DNA from: Agapetus fuscipes
Taxonomy: Eukaryota; Arthropoda; Insecta; Trichoptera; Glossosomatidae
Direction of reading: 5' to 3'
Length of the DNA stretch: 64,000 nucleotides
Assembly (NCBI GenBank): GCA_951799405.1
Contig: OX637356.1
Location: forward strand, 15,275,229 to 15,339,228
Part shown: piece by piece, positions 53,108 to 63,624 of the stretch
Layout of the letters: every line of letters begins with the position of its first letter
Position numbering within the stretch: position 1 is the first letter of the stretch
Notes under the pieces: generated by a model
What the model saw: only the letters and a program-made list of their open reading frames with translations
Told to the model about the DNA's origin: nothing
The model's database searches: none
Program-made: the position numbers and the translations under genes

Positions 53108-53493
53108 CCCTACAATAATCTACAATCTATGTTGCAAGGATATATTCATTCAAAGCTCTCAGATGTATGCCCACAAACAAACACGTGTAGTTCGCGCTTA
53201 CAAATGCTGATTGTGTACTTACAAATAAAATCCAAACCTCAAATGAACATAAGCCCTGCAACTCTTGCCAACATTCCCTGAAACAGGGGTGACATTGGCA
53301 AAGTGAACCATTTTTTACAGTATGGGTGGTCAGCCTCATACCAACCTATAAGTCAAGGAATACGAGTAATAAATAACATTTAAGTACAAAAAAAAAACAA
53401 CAACAAAACCTTATAAATCTATACATAAAAAGTCGAAAATTTCTTATGCAAAAAATGTAGCAAACTAATAAACCAACATTACAAATCAGCATT
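53108..53493 (-). mobile_element. LINE family 2 3' end with SINE-A unit (minus strand)
   Basis: SINE-A (53,108-53,358) followed by sequence matching the 3' UTR of the LINE at 25,490-25,618 (TTATGCAAAAAATGTAGCAA, AACCAACATTACAAATC). It joins the plus-strand LINE at 53,494 head to head. Confidence 0.65.
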
Positions 53494-54815
53494 GCGTGTG
53501 TTCGTATTGATGGTGAGTATAGTGAATGGTTTGAAGTTTATAAGGGTGTGAGGCAAGGATGTGTGATGAGTCCTTGGCTATTTAACATAGTCATGGACAA
53601 GTGTGTCAGAGATGCTAGACTTAATGATTGTGGATTGATGATAGGAGAGAGCAAAGTGAGTGTTCTACTGTATGCAGATGATGCAGTTCTTGTATCTGAT
53701 TCTGCAGTAGAATTGCAAACAATGCTCTCTAGATTGAATGAAGCTTTGTTAGGTAACCATTTGAATTTGAATGCAAGTAAGACGAAAGTATTGATTTTTG
53801 AAAGAGATGATGAAAATATGAATTATGAATTTAAAATTAATGGAATGAATGTTGATGTCGTAAATGAGTTTGTATACCTGGGAAGTAAGTTTGAAAAAGA
53901 TGGAAGAATGATCGGTGAATTTGAAAGAAGAATAATGAAAGGCAGGTGCGTACTGGGTGCTACCGCTAGCATCGCCAAGAACCGGAATCTTTCAAAAAAT
54001 GTTCGACTGGCGGTGCACGGTGGTATACTAGTGCCCACTCTGATATATGGAAGTGAAGCCTGGACGGTGAGTGAAAGTGAGATTAGTAAAGTCCATACAG
54101 TAGAAATGGACTACTTAAGAAGTATGATTGGGAAAAGACGGAGTGATAGGGTAAGGAATGATTTGATTAAAAGAAGTATGCTTAGATGGTTTGGACATTT
54201 GGAGAGAATGAATGAGGAAAGACTGACGAAGAAAGTATATGCTGCGAGAATTGATGGATGTCGTGGAAGAGGAAGACCGAGAAAGGTATGGATGGACCAA
54301 ATTTTCGAAATAGCGAATGAATGGGATATCCAGAGTCATAATAAAAGGAGAGCTTGTATGAAAAAGGTTATGGCTCTGGATGAAATGAAAGAAGTATGCA
54401 AGGATCGAAAGAAATGGCGGTTGATCTGTAATGCTGGCGGTTAAAGCTAAGGCTTTTAAATTTAAAAAATATGTGTTGTAGCTTTTTAATTTTTTACTGT
54501 TTAATTGCTTAGAATTTATTTGTTTTATATATTTGATTGTATCAATTGCATGTACTCCTTGATTGATAGGTTGGTATGCGGCTGACCACCCATACTGTAA
54601 AAAATGGTTCACTTTGCCAATGTCACCCCTGCTTCAGGGAAGGTCGGCAAGAGTTGCAGGGCTTATGTTCATTTGAGATTGGGGTTTTTATATTGTAGGT
54701 CCACATGCAGCATGTGTAAGCGCGAAATTATGCATGTCTGCTTGTGGGAATGCATTTAATATGAATCTCAAATAATACATATCTTTGCAGCTTAGATTTA
54801 GATTTAGATTTAGAT
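53494..54815 (+). pseudogene. RTE-like LINE family 2, RT to 3' end
   Basis: A 5'-truncated element with a 298-residue open frame ending at 54,444. Its first Met at 53,548 is internal to the RT and not a true start. It reads MRQGCVMSPWLFNIVMDK, LLYADDAVLVSDSAVELQ (YADD), KTKVLIFERDDENMNYEF, SMLRWFGHLERMNEERL and GRGRPRKVWMDQ, and ends CKDRKKWRLICNAGG. About 116 bp later a SINE-A unit (54,561-54,815) begins and ends in a (TTAGAT)n tail, which is the probable 3' terminus of the LINE. Inserted in copy B only. Confidence 0.8.
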
Positions 54816-55030
54816 TGCAGTACCCTAATTATTACCCTAATCTTAATAAATTACAGATGACGGTTAACATTTTTTATTCCGGATCTCAGACTAAATGGCT
54901 AGTTTGCAAAAGCGGGGCTGCTAAGTGCAAAACAGCTGGAAGTGTGAAGAGCTCTATGTAACACGGTTCTCTTTAATTTCTCCACCCTATGTATTTCCTT
55001 AACAATTTGAAATAACAAAAACTAAATTAC

Positions 55031-55283
55031 GTGAATAGTCGGCGACATTGATTCTGTCCGCAAGTTCGCGGCATTCCTTCAACAAGCCATAAGATGGAGG
55101 GGCAGACTCCTCACTCTTTATCTTATCCAGTACAGAGTCCTCGGCTTCCCATTCCTCCTCTCGAGCCAGTCTCTCTTGCTTTACATCGCTCTCTTCAATG
55201 TCTATTTGTTCACATAGATGCACTAGTTGTGGGTCCGCTGACTCCGCGTCAGGATCCTGTTCTAGCTTCACCACAATATCCAT
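55031..55283 (-). CDS. Zinc-finger gene B, exon 1: acidic N-terminal region
   Basis: 253 bp from the ATG at 55,283 to the donor at 55,030 (CAC|GTAATT), exactly as in gene A. Residue differences are few (LAREEE for LALEEE, ELADRINVADYS for ELVDRINVAHYS). The frame joins the acceptor at 37,083 in phase. The exon is intact although exon 2 is broken, so gene B may still be transcribed. The 5' flank carries two hAT-type MITEs. Confidence 0.72.
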
Positions 55284-55397
55284 TGTAATCAACTGAATAT
55301 CACTCGGATAGGATTGATGAGCCAACAGTTCATAATTATGCACATGCAGATATAAACAACAATGATATATTCTTTTATTAACCTCTAAATTTCGATA

Positions 55398-55869
55398 TAG
55401 GGATGGGCAAAATATATCGATATATCAAAAGTACCGATATTTTCTCTGAAAAATATCGATATTTTTCTCGATATTAGAAATATCGATTAATCGATATTGT
55501 TTTTCAAGTATCAAAATCGTATAAAAAACGATATTTTTTTGCAAATGTGACTTTATAGGTGGTTGTGTTTGGAAGCCAACATTTTTACGTAGCAAATCAA
55601 ATGTCTCCTCTTCCCCCCCCCCCCCCCCCCCCCACAGTTGACAAACTTTATATAGCAAAAACTTAAAAATATTTAAGCCGTTGCCCGCCAAAAATTTCGA
55701 AATTTTGAGACCTTACCCGCCCGCGACCGATATTTTTTTTTTGGAAAATTTCGATATTTTTTTATCATCGATATCACAGAGATCGATATTTTTCCTCGAT
55801 ATATTTTGATAGTGTTAAAAAATATCGATTCGATATATATCGATATTTTATTCTATTTGCCCATCCCTA
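55398..55869. mobile_element. hAT-type MITE 1 upstream of gene B exon 1
   Basis: Ends TAGGGATGGGCAAA / TTTGCCCATCCCTA. 8-bp duplication TTTCGATA (55,390-55,397) and TTTCTATA (55,870-55,877), 7 of 8 matching. Multiple TATCGATA motifs and a C tract at about 55,613-55,633. Confidence 0.85.
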
Positions 55870-55890
55870 TTTCTATATAATACATCACTC

Positions 55891-56423
55891 TAGGGATGGG
55901 CAAAATATATCGATATATCAAAAGTACCGATATTTTTTTTGAAAAATATCGATATTTCCATCGATATTAGAAATATCGATTAATCGATATTTCGATATTG
56001 TTTTTCAAGTATCAAAATCGTATCAAAAACGATATTTTTTTGCAAATGTGACATTTCTCCCCACACTTTAAGGTGGCTGTGTTTTGAAGCCAACATTTTT
56101 ACGTAGCAAATTGCATGTCTTCTCTCCCTCCCCACCCGTCGACAAATTTTTAACCCAAACTAATTCGAAATTTTGAGGCGTTACCCGCCAGCGACCGATA
56201 TTTTTTTGGAAAATTTCGATTTTTTTTTGAAACGCGTTTCTATCCCCCCGTCGACAGATTTTTAACCCAAAAATTTCGAAATTTTGAGACGTTACTCGCC
56301 AGCGACCAAAACGTATTGAGGAAAAATATCGAAATATCGATATTTTTTCCTCGATATATTTCGAGTGTTTAAAAATATCGATTCGATATACATCGATATA
56401 TTTTTTTCATTTGCCCATCCCTA
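55891..56423. mobile_element. hAT-type MITE 2 upstream of gene B exon 1
   Basis: Same ends, with a perfect 8-bp duplication CATCACTC (55,883-55,890 and 56,424-56,431). The interior matches the single copy A element (21,723-22,243), showing that copy A kept mostly this one. Confidence 0.88.
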
Positions 56424-56452
56424 CATCACTCTTTTACTTGTGGAAAACAAAC

Positions 56453-57231
56453 TGAGATGGGCGAAATATATCGATATTTAAAAAATACCGATATTTAAAA
56501 AATAATACGATATTTTTTTGGCCATGCATTTCTGCATTTCTGCTCACCTTGCTCCACAGTGTTTGAAACATTATATATTTTTAGACGAAATTGACTCCGA
56601 AGATGTTTTCCTTCAGCGAATGATTTTTCAGAACCATATTTTTGGACGAAATTTTTTGGGACGTTACCAGCCAGCAACAGATACTTTTTTTAGGAAATTT
56701 TACACTTATATTTTTACGCTCCATATTTCGATTGTGGTGTTGGTGTTGCATAATATTGATTTTTAACATAGTACCTACTATGTGTATTTTGTGGATGACT
56801 AAAGACACTATATTAAAAGTCTTATCCATGATCGGAGAGGGCCCTTGAAGTGCATCAGACATCGTCAGATGGAGCAGGAAGAGGAGCCGGTTTTGGAGGG
56901 ACCATGCAGACTGCATGAGCGAAATAAGGATAACACGAATTGTGGCACAGGAAATACCAGACGGCCTGCAGCGTCTACCAGGTCACCCTCGCAAGAGATG
57001 GAAGAGCAGCTGGTCTTCTGCATCACAGGAGGGAGTTCCGCAACAAACAGATCCTAGAACATGGAAGCACAGAGGCGTTGGGTGATATGTCTGGTAGAGC
57101 CATTCCTAGTCTACTTGCTGAGCATCTCCAAGCGATGGAAACCGCAGCATTCTGAAGTCAGTCCACAAATGCCAACAAATCCTAGATCTACAACAAGACG
57201 AAGAAGAAGAATAACAAAATTAGGGATATAA
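56453..57231 (+). pseudogene. Truncated MITE end and unclassified LINE-like repeat (copy B)
   Basis: Counterpart of 22,274-23,399 without the SINE-B insertion. Includes the plus-strand frame FWRDHADCMSEIRITRIV at about 56,890-57,060. Weak resemblance to LINE C termini only. Confidence 0.35.
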
Positions 57232-57303
57232 AGTAATATAATATAATCTAAGTTGCACGGATATATTCATTTACTTAAAGCTCTCAAATGCATGCCCGCC
57301 CAC

Positions 57304-59923
57304 CATTGACATATTAATAAATAGACTACGTGTTCCATACAAAAGAAACGACGAAATATGGAGCCAACTCTAGAAGGGTCAAATGACAAATTCATATATT
57401 GGTCACACAGTGTCTACACATTTAGTACACAAAAAAATATTTTTTTGCATCTTGAGCCGGGCACGTTTGTGTTGAATACTTTATTGTCCATCTGACAGAT
57501 GTTTTTTACATTGTATGCGAAGACAGTATATCTTTGTCTTGCTCTGCCGACACGATGTACCAATGGGTGCTATGAAACGAATAAGAATAAATTTCTGTAC
57601 ACACATATATGGTTTTTACGCGATGTTATATGATTAGTTCAAACCAATGACACCAGAATCCATTTGTGTACAGAACTTTTACGAACAAAACGGTCACAGA
57701 TCGCCCTGGCAAAAAAATATTACCAGAGCCGATTCAGGGTACGAATAAATAATAAAAACAAAAAAGATTTTCATATTTAATTATTTAAAATCAAAATTTA
57801 ACTTGTAGGTATATGGTTACGGGACGAGTAAAATTAATCGGTGCGACGACAAAATGTACATTGATAGAATGTCCACCGACATAATGTACACGGACAAAAT
57901 GTCCCCCCGACAAAATTTCCACTCGACCAAATGTCCACCGACAGAATGTCCACCAACAGAACAATGTTCACGGACGAAATGTCCACGTGACAAAATGTCC
58001 ACGCGACGAAATGTCCACGCGACAAAATGTCCACCGTCATAATGTACACGGACAAAATGTCCCCCTGATAAAATTTCCACCCGACAAAATGTCCACCGAC
58101 AAAATGTCCACCGACAGAATGTCCACCAACAGAATGTGCATCGACACAATGTCCACGGACAAAATGTCCACGTGAAAAAATGTCCACGCGACAAAATGTC
58201 CACGCAACAAAATGTCCACCGACATAATGTGCACCGATACAATGCCCACGGACAAAATGTTCACCCGACAGAATGTCCACCCGACAAAATGTCCACCGAC
58301 ATAATGTCCACCGATACAATGTCCCCGCGACAAAATGTCCACCGACATAATGCCCACCAATGCAAATACAAAATACCAAACAAATATAATGCCCACGGAC
58401 AAAATGTTCACCCGACAGAATGTCCACCCGACAAAATGTCCACCGACATAATGTCCACCGATACAATGTCCCCGCGACAAAATGTCCACCGACATAATGC
58501 CCACCAATGCAAATACAAAATACCAAACAAATACAATGTCCACGGACAAAATGTCCACCCGACAGAATGTCCACTGACACAATGTCCACCGATGCAATAT
58601 CCACGGACAAACATGTCCTCCGACAAAATGTCCACCCACAAAATGTCCACGGAAAGAATGTCCACTGACATATGTCTCACCGACATAATGTCCACCGATA
58701 CAATGTCCACGGACAAAATGTCCACCCGACAGAATGTCCACCAACACAATGTCCACCGATATTATGTCCACGGACAAACATGGCCCCCGACAAAATGTCC
58801 ACCGGCAGAATGTCAACCGACAGAATGTCTATCGACAGAATGTTCACGGAAAGACTGTCCACTGACATAATGTCCCACCGACATAATGTCCACGCGGCAA
58901 AATGTCCACCCACAAAATGTCCACGGAAAGAATGTCCACTGACATATATCCCACCGACATAATGTCCACTGATACAATGTCCACGGACAAAATGTTCACC
59001 CGACAGAATGTTCACCCGACAAAATGTCCACCGACATAATGTCCACCGAAACAATGTCCACGCGACAAAATGTCCACCGACATAATGTCCTCCGATACAA
59101 TGTCCACGCGACAAAATGTCCACCGATACAATGTCCACGGGCAAAATGTCTACCCGATAGAATGTCCATCGACACAATGTCCACCGATACAATGTTCACG
59201 GACAAACATGTTCCCCGACAAAATGTCCACCGGCAGAATGTCAACCGACAGAATGTCCACCGACAGAATGCCCACGGAAAGAATGCCCACCGACATATGT
59301 CCCACCGACATAATGTCCACCGATACAATGTCCATGGACAAAATGTTCACCCGACATAATCTCCACCGGCAGAATGTCAACCGACAGAATGTCCACCGAC
59401 AGAATGTCCACGGAAAGAATGCCCACCGACATATGTCCCACCGACATAATGTCCACCGATACAATGTCCATGGACAAAATGTTCCCCCGACATAATGTCC
59501 ACCGACAGCATGTCCATTGTCATTATTTAGTCATGTCATTATTTCGAGTACAGCCCTGGGCGCTGTTGTCCCTTTCTTACACACGCTGGAACACTATCTA
59601 TCTAGTGAACGCGCTCCTCTAGCACGCGTCTGTTAATAATTCGTTCAAAATATAAATAAAACGTTAATTAGCATATAAAAAACATAAAACTACTTGTGAA
59701 ATGTGATTCCATCCACTTTTTAATTTTTTTCGGACCTATTTTTGCATCCTTTCACTCAGCAAACCATTTTTATTGAGATGTTAACGATCCGAGCGCTGAC
59801 GAAGTAATGAGGGCAAAACCGAGCATTACAATTTCACGCAGATCGAGGTTCAGCGCTTCAGTCCAAAAAATAGGCGACATTATTTTGGTCTGGACTTCAT
59901 CTCTATACCTTTATAACTCTATG
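57304..59923. mobile_element. 2.62-kb CAT...ATG element carrying a minisatellite
   Basis: 8-bp duplication CCGCCCAC (57,296-57,303 and 59,924-59,931), with the empty site in copy A at about 23,468. The ends are CATTGACATATTAATAAATA and, on the other strand, CATAGAGTTATAAAGGTATA, only partly similar. The interior is 540 bp of unknown sequence, a 15-bp minisatellite array and a 386-bp right part that recurs inverted at 60,627-61,013. No transposase. P-like or hAT-like by duplication length. Confidence 0.75.
57845..59518. repeat. 15-bp minisatellite array, about 110 units
   Basis: The unit is close to GACAAAATGTCCACC, with common variants GACAGAATGTCCACC, GACATAATGTCCACC and GATACAATGTCCACG. 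The 15-bp period is a multiple of three, so several frames stay open on both strands; none is believed to be a gene. Higher-order repeats are visible: a 147-bp period around 58,358-58,530 with an odd linker (TGCAAATACAAAATACCAAA), and about 136 bp near 59,231-59,500. Confidence 0.95.
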
Positions 59924-61013
59924 CCGCCCACAAACAAACATGTATGGTTCGCAGTTAAAAATGCTGAATGTGTACCTACTTAAAATAAAATCCAAATCTC
60001 AAATGAACTCCTGAACTCAAATCTCAATAGTCCCTACAACTTTTGCCGACCTTCCCTGATACAGGGGTGACATTGGCAAAGTGAACCACTTATTACAGTA
60101 TGGGTGGTCAGACGTCAGAGGGATGAGGCGCGAAAGTCTCAGTCCAAATGGGATGAACCAACAATTTATCAGTTATTAAAGAATATTACAGCTTCCCTGG
60201 TATTTGCGAAAGCGGACCAAATTGATTATCTGGAAAGAAAGTTTGAGTCAAATGGGAAACTGACAAAAGGATCGGAAAAGCGCAGTAGTAAAAGAAGAAG
60301 TGTGATGGGAATGATTGCAAAAAATAGGAAACTCACAAATAATATGATATTGACAGTAGGTACACAATGCATTGATCTAAATAAAATATATAGATGGAGC
60401 ATTAGCGTATATATCCGATCCACATCATTGTTGCCCTAAATGATAGTGTATGCCCCATTTGCAATCAGTTGTTTACCAAGCGTCGGCAAGGAAACATTGA
60501 GGCACCTACATGTAAACTGAAGACAACTATCATGCGAAGATAGCCTGACAGTTTCATCAAATTTTCAAATTTCCCCATATAATAGAAATAAGTTAATTTA
60601 ATGAAATAAAACTCATGATAAGCGCGCATAGAGTTATAAAGGTATAGAGATGAAGTCCAGGCCAAAATAATGTCCCCTTTTTTTTGGACTGAAGCGCTGA
60701 ACCTCGATCCGCGTGCAATTTGTAGTGCTCGGTTTTGGTCTTATTATTTCTCCAGCGCTCGGATCGTAAACGTCTCGTTAAAAGTGGTTTTCTGTGTGAA
60801 AGGGCGCAAAAATAGGTCCGAAAAAGTAAAATAAATGGATGAAATCACATTTCACATGTCAATTTATGTTTTTAATACGCTAATTAACGTTTTATTTATA
60901 TTTTGTACGAATTATTGACAGGCGCGTGCTAGAAGAGTGCGTCTACTTTAAAGATAGTGTTCTACCGTGTGAAAGAAAGGGACAACAGCGCCCAGGGCTG
61001 TACTCGAAATAAT
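59538..61013. repeat. Inverted pair of ~386-bp arms, 703 bp apart
   Basis: 59,538-59,923 and 60,627-61,013 are reverse complements with moderate divergence (for example TTTCGAGTACAGCCCTGGGC versus GCCCAGGGCTGTACTCGAAA). The left arm is the right end of the minisatellite element; the right arm lies inside the element at 60,370-62,725. Confidence 0.85.
60111..60361 (+). pseudogene. RTE-like LINE family 1 fragment (copy B), first part
   Basis: Counterpart of 23,651-23,900 (QIDYLERKFESNGKLTKGSE). The fragment is interrupted at ACACAATG by the element at 60,370-62,725. Confidence 0.65.
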
Positions 61014-61437
61014 CGAGCCTCTTGAAAAATATTTTCCACTGACTACTAAAAAACAAGTGGCACAAAAATGATAATTTTAGGAATTCTTCGACTAATAAAT
61101 GGAATATATGTACAAAAAAAATGAGGCTTAATACGGTATACTCTTGAGAAAGTCGCTATGATATTTGACAGTTCAAATTATAACAACTCAAATTATACGA
61201 AACTTAGCGAGTTTTGAAATAGTACAATAAAATACAGAATAACATTTTTTTAAATCCAATGCAACGACAGCCATTGCAAAAAAAACTTTTTTTTAAACTA
61301 AGAGTGGTTTGCAAGTGGATTCCTCGATTATTTCATCTAAATTAATGTGGTTACAATTTTAAACGAGTCGTATTATTTTTAAAATTAAAATAATAAAATC
61401 TTTAATTGATGAGGCATTCACTTTGTAACCTTTCTAT

Positions 61438-61523
61438 ATTCTACAATCTAAGTTGCAAATATATATTTACATTAAAAACTCATATCAAATGCATACCCAC
61501 AAACCAAAAAGTGCAGTTCACGC
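61438..61523 (-). mobile_element. SINE family A fragment
   Basis: Minus-strand tail half (CTACAATCTAAGTTGCAAAT, TACCCACAAACC, GTTCACGCT), cut at the start of the hAT fragment. Confidence 0.65.
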
Positions 61524-62400
61524 TAGGGCATGGATACCGGTATACCGAAATACCGGTATACCGACTGTTATTTTCGGTATTTTGAAACCGGTATTTGAGG
61601 ATAAAATACCGGTATTTCGGTTTTTCGTAAAAAAATATCAATTATTATTGCAAAGGTGTTTAAAAACTATGCAGAACGCTCGATTTATATGGTTCACAGT
61701 GTTGTTCATACTTCAGATGAGTTTTCATATGAGACGAATCACGATTATTAGAAAAAATCATCACAATATCAACTACGCAAAATTCTGCATGCTTAATAGT
61801 ATCTAGTTGGTATTTAATGATATCGCTTTCAGTTGTTCGTCTAATGTTTTACTTCTACAATTAACTGCTACCGGCACGCGCGCACGCTCGAACACAACAC
61901 AAGACGATACGTAAGTACGTAAGCGCTATATCATACATCTTTCTCTCTCTCTCATACATTGGATTAGTATTAAACCTCTCGCACGGTTCTTTTTGGGCAT
62001 CCGAGCACTATGGTCTACGCTCCACCCCTCCCTCAATCTATGACCACAAATCAAAACAGATCCCAGGTTGGCCAGATCGGAGAGGAAGAAGAAGATAATA
62101 TTCAAACATTGATTCGTATTGAAATGACATTGTATGAAAATGGAGGTACTAGAGGCAGATTTTTGGACGTAGCTTACAAGTACCTCTTAAGCATTCCACC
62201 GACGAGCGTTGAGTCAGAAAGGGCATTTTCAGCTGTAAGTTACATTATGTAACAAAATAAGATCATCTCTCAACGACGCAAGTTTGGACGCGTTATGTTT
62301 TCTTCGCACGATTTTCCAACAAACGCGATCTGACTGAAAAATAAACTTAAGTTAATTGCGCCTGCGCCTATATTTTGGTTTATTTAAGAAAATAAAACAA
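61524..62400 (+). pseudogene. hAT transposon fragment with transposase C-terminal domain
   Basis: The left end is TAGGGCATGGATACCGGTAT, hAT-like, followed by inverted ACCGGTAT motifs. At about 62,010-62,250 the plus-strand frame ends with LLSIPPTSVESERAFSAVSY, the hAT family dimerisation motif. After a one-base frame change the typical continuation KIRSSLNDASLDALCFLRT follows and ends at a stop near 62,332. Everything N-terminal of this, including the catalytic DDE region, is missing, so the transposase is dead. The right terminus was not found. Confidence 0.8.
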
Positions 62401-62733
62401 TTTGATTTTGTTTTAACTTATGTACGCTATATAAGAAATTCTCGTTGCACGATTTCATATGATTAGAGAGTAAGACTGATTTTAATACCAATGTGATTGT
62501 GATGTTTGTGCCTTTAAAACAACTTAAATAATTCTTGGATCCAATAACGTATTTTATTTAATATTACCTTGTTGCACCCCTGATGTTGTCATGGAGATCA
62601 GAAAGAGACAGAAACATAACAAATTTCTAATGTTTCTTTCTCTTTCTTTCTACAATTTTGTGGCACAACCGTTTGCATAGGAAAACACTCACGCGCTCCA
62701 TCTATGTATATTATTTATATCGATGACACAATG

Positions 62734-63624
62734 GCATATTGGTACAGACATTGTTATGTTGCTATGCAAATAAAATATGAGAAAGTGCTGTGACGTCGAT
62801 TCGGTCTACCATGTGAGTTGAGTAAAGTATGCAGGGTTGAAATGGCTAACCTGAGAGCAATGACTGGAAAGACACTGAATGATAGAGTCCACAACGATTG
62901 GGTGATGAACGAGTGTGGTACCTAATCTAATCTAAGTTGCAAAGATATGTTACATTGGAGATTCACTTAACATGCATTCTCACAACCAGACACATACAAG
63001 TTCGCGCTAGCATATGCCAGATGTGAACCTACAATATAAAAACCAAATCTCAAATGGACATACACCCCGCAACTCTTGCCGTCCTTCCCTGAAACAGGGC
63101 TGACATTGGCAAAGTGAACCATTTTTACAGCATGGGTGGTCAGCCGCATACCAACCTATTAGTCAAGGAACATACACGACAAATTACATTTTTTAAATCA
63201 ATAAATAATAATGTATAAATGGATCAAAAACTAAAACAAATTTATAAAGAGAAAAAGAGAAAGAGATTTATTAAAAGATGTATAAAAGTGAATTTAAGAG
63301 CTAAAGTCATTGGCTAAAGTACAAAAAAGCACAATGAGAATGTTCAGACATCTTGGAGGAATGGATGATGAACGACTAAAGAATAAAGTGTAGTCGCAAT
63401 GTCAAAGGAAAGTGTGGAAGGGGAAGATCGAGGAAGGTTAAACCAAATAGATGAGATTGCAAAAGAATAGAACCTGCAGAGTGTGAATAAGAGAAGAGTA
63501 TGTATGAAGAAAGTAAAGAATGTTGAAGAAATGAAAGAGATATGCAAGGACAGAAAAAAGGAGATGCATCTGTGGAGGTACCGGCCTCCCCTAGTGAAAC
63601 AGCGGCAGGATACAGTAACAGTAA
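62734..63624 (+). pseudogene. RTE-like LINE family 1 fragment (copy B), second part, split by a SINE
   Basis: Counterpart of 23,901-24,803. Pieces at 62,734-62,925 and 63,173-63,624 (VQKSTMRMFRHLGGMDDER), with tail CAGTAACAGTAACAG at about 63,611. Frameshifted. Confidence 0.6.
62928..63172 (-). mobile_element. SINE family A copy
   Basis: Counterpart of 24,114-24,352 (CTAATCTAAGTTGCAAAG to ACCAACCTATTAGTC). Confidence 0.75.

Larger units (their letters stand above)
57232..60110 (-). mobile_element. SINE family A copy split by a 2.6-kb element
   Basis: The tail half is at 57,232-57,303 and the head half at 59,924-60,110. The uninterrupted counterpart is 23,400-23,650. Confidence 0.8.
60370..62725. 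mobile_element. 2,356-bp DNA element with 31-bp TIRs and 8-bp TSD
   Basis: Perfect duplication ACACAATG (60,362-60,369 and 62,726-62,733), with the empty site in copy A at about 23,901. Terminal inverted repeats of about 31 bp: left CATTGATCTAAATAAAATAT..., right (complement) CATCGATATAAATAATATAC..., both ending ATAGATGGAGC, with about five mismatches. The interior is a mosaic: an inverted arm shared with the neighbour, a SINE-A piece and a hAT fragment. P-superfamily-like by ends, TIR length and duplication (inference). Confidence 0.85.

Noticed and set aside
53548..54444. Host gene encoding a 298-residue protein
   Set aside because: It has RT YADD and LINE C-terminal motifs, and its Met lies inside the RT domain.
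57834..59500. Long open frames with HNVHGQNVH or VDILSGGHFV repeats
   Set aside because: They follow automatically from a 15-bp repeat (multiple of three) and are open on both strands without start context or domain.
57845..59518. CRISPR-like array
   Set aside because: Units are 15 bp with no unique spacers and the context is eukaryotic; this is a minisatellite.
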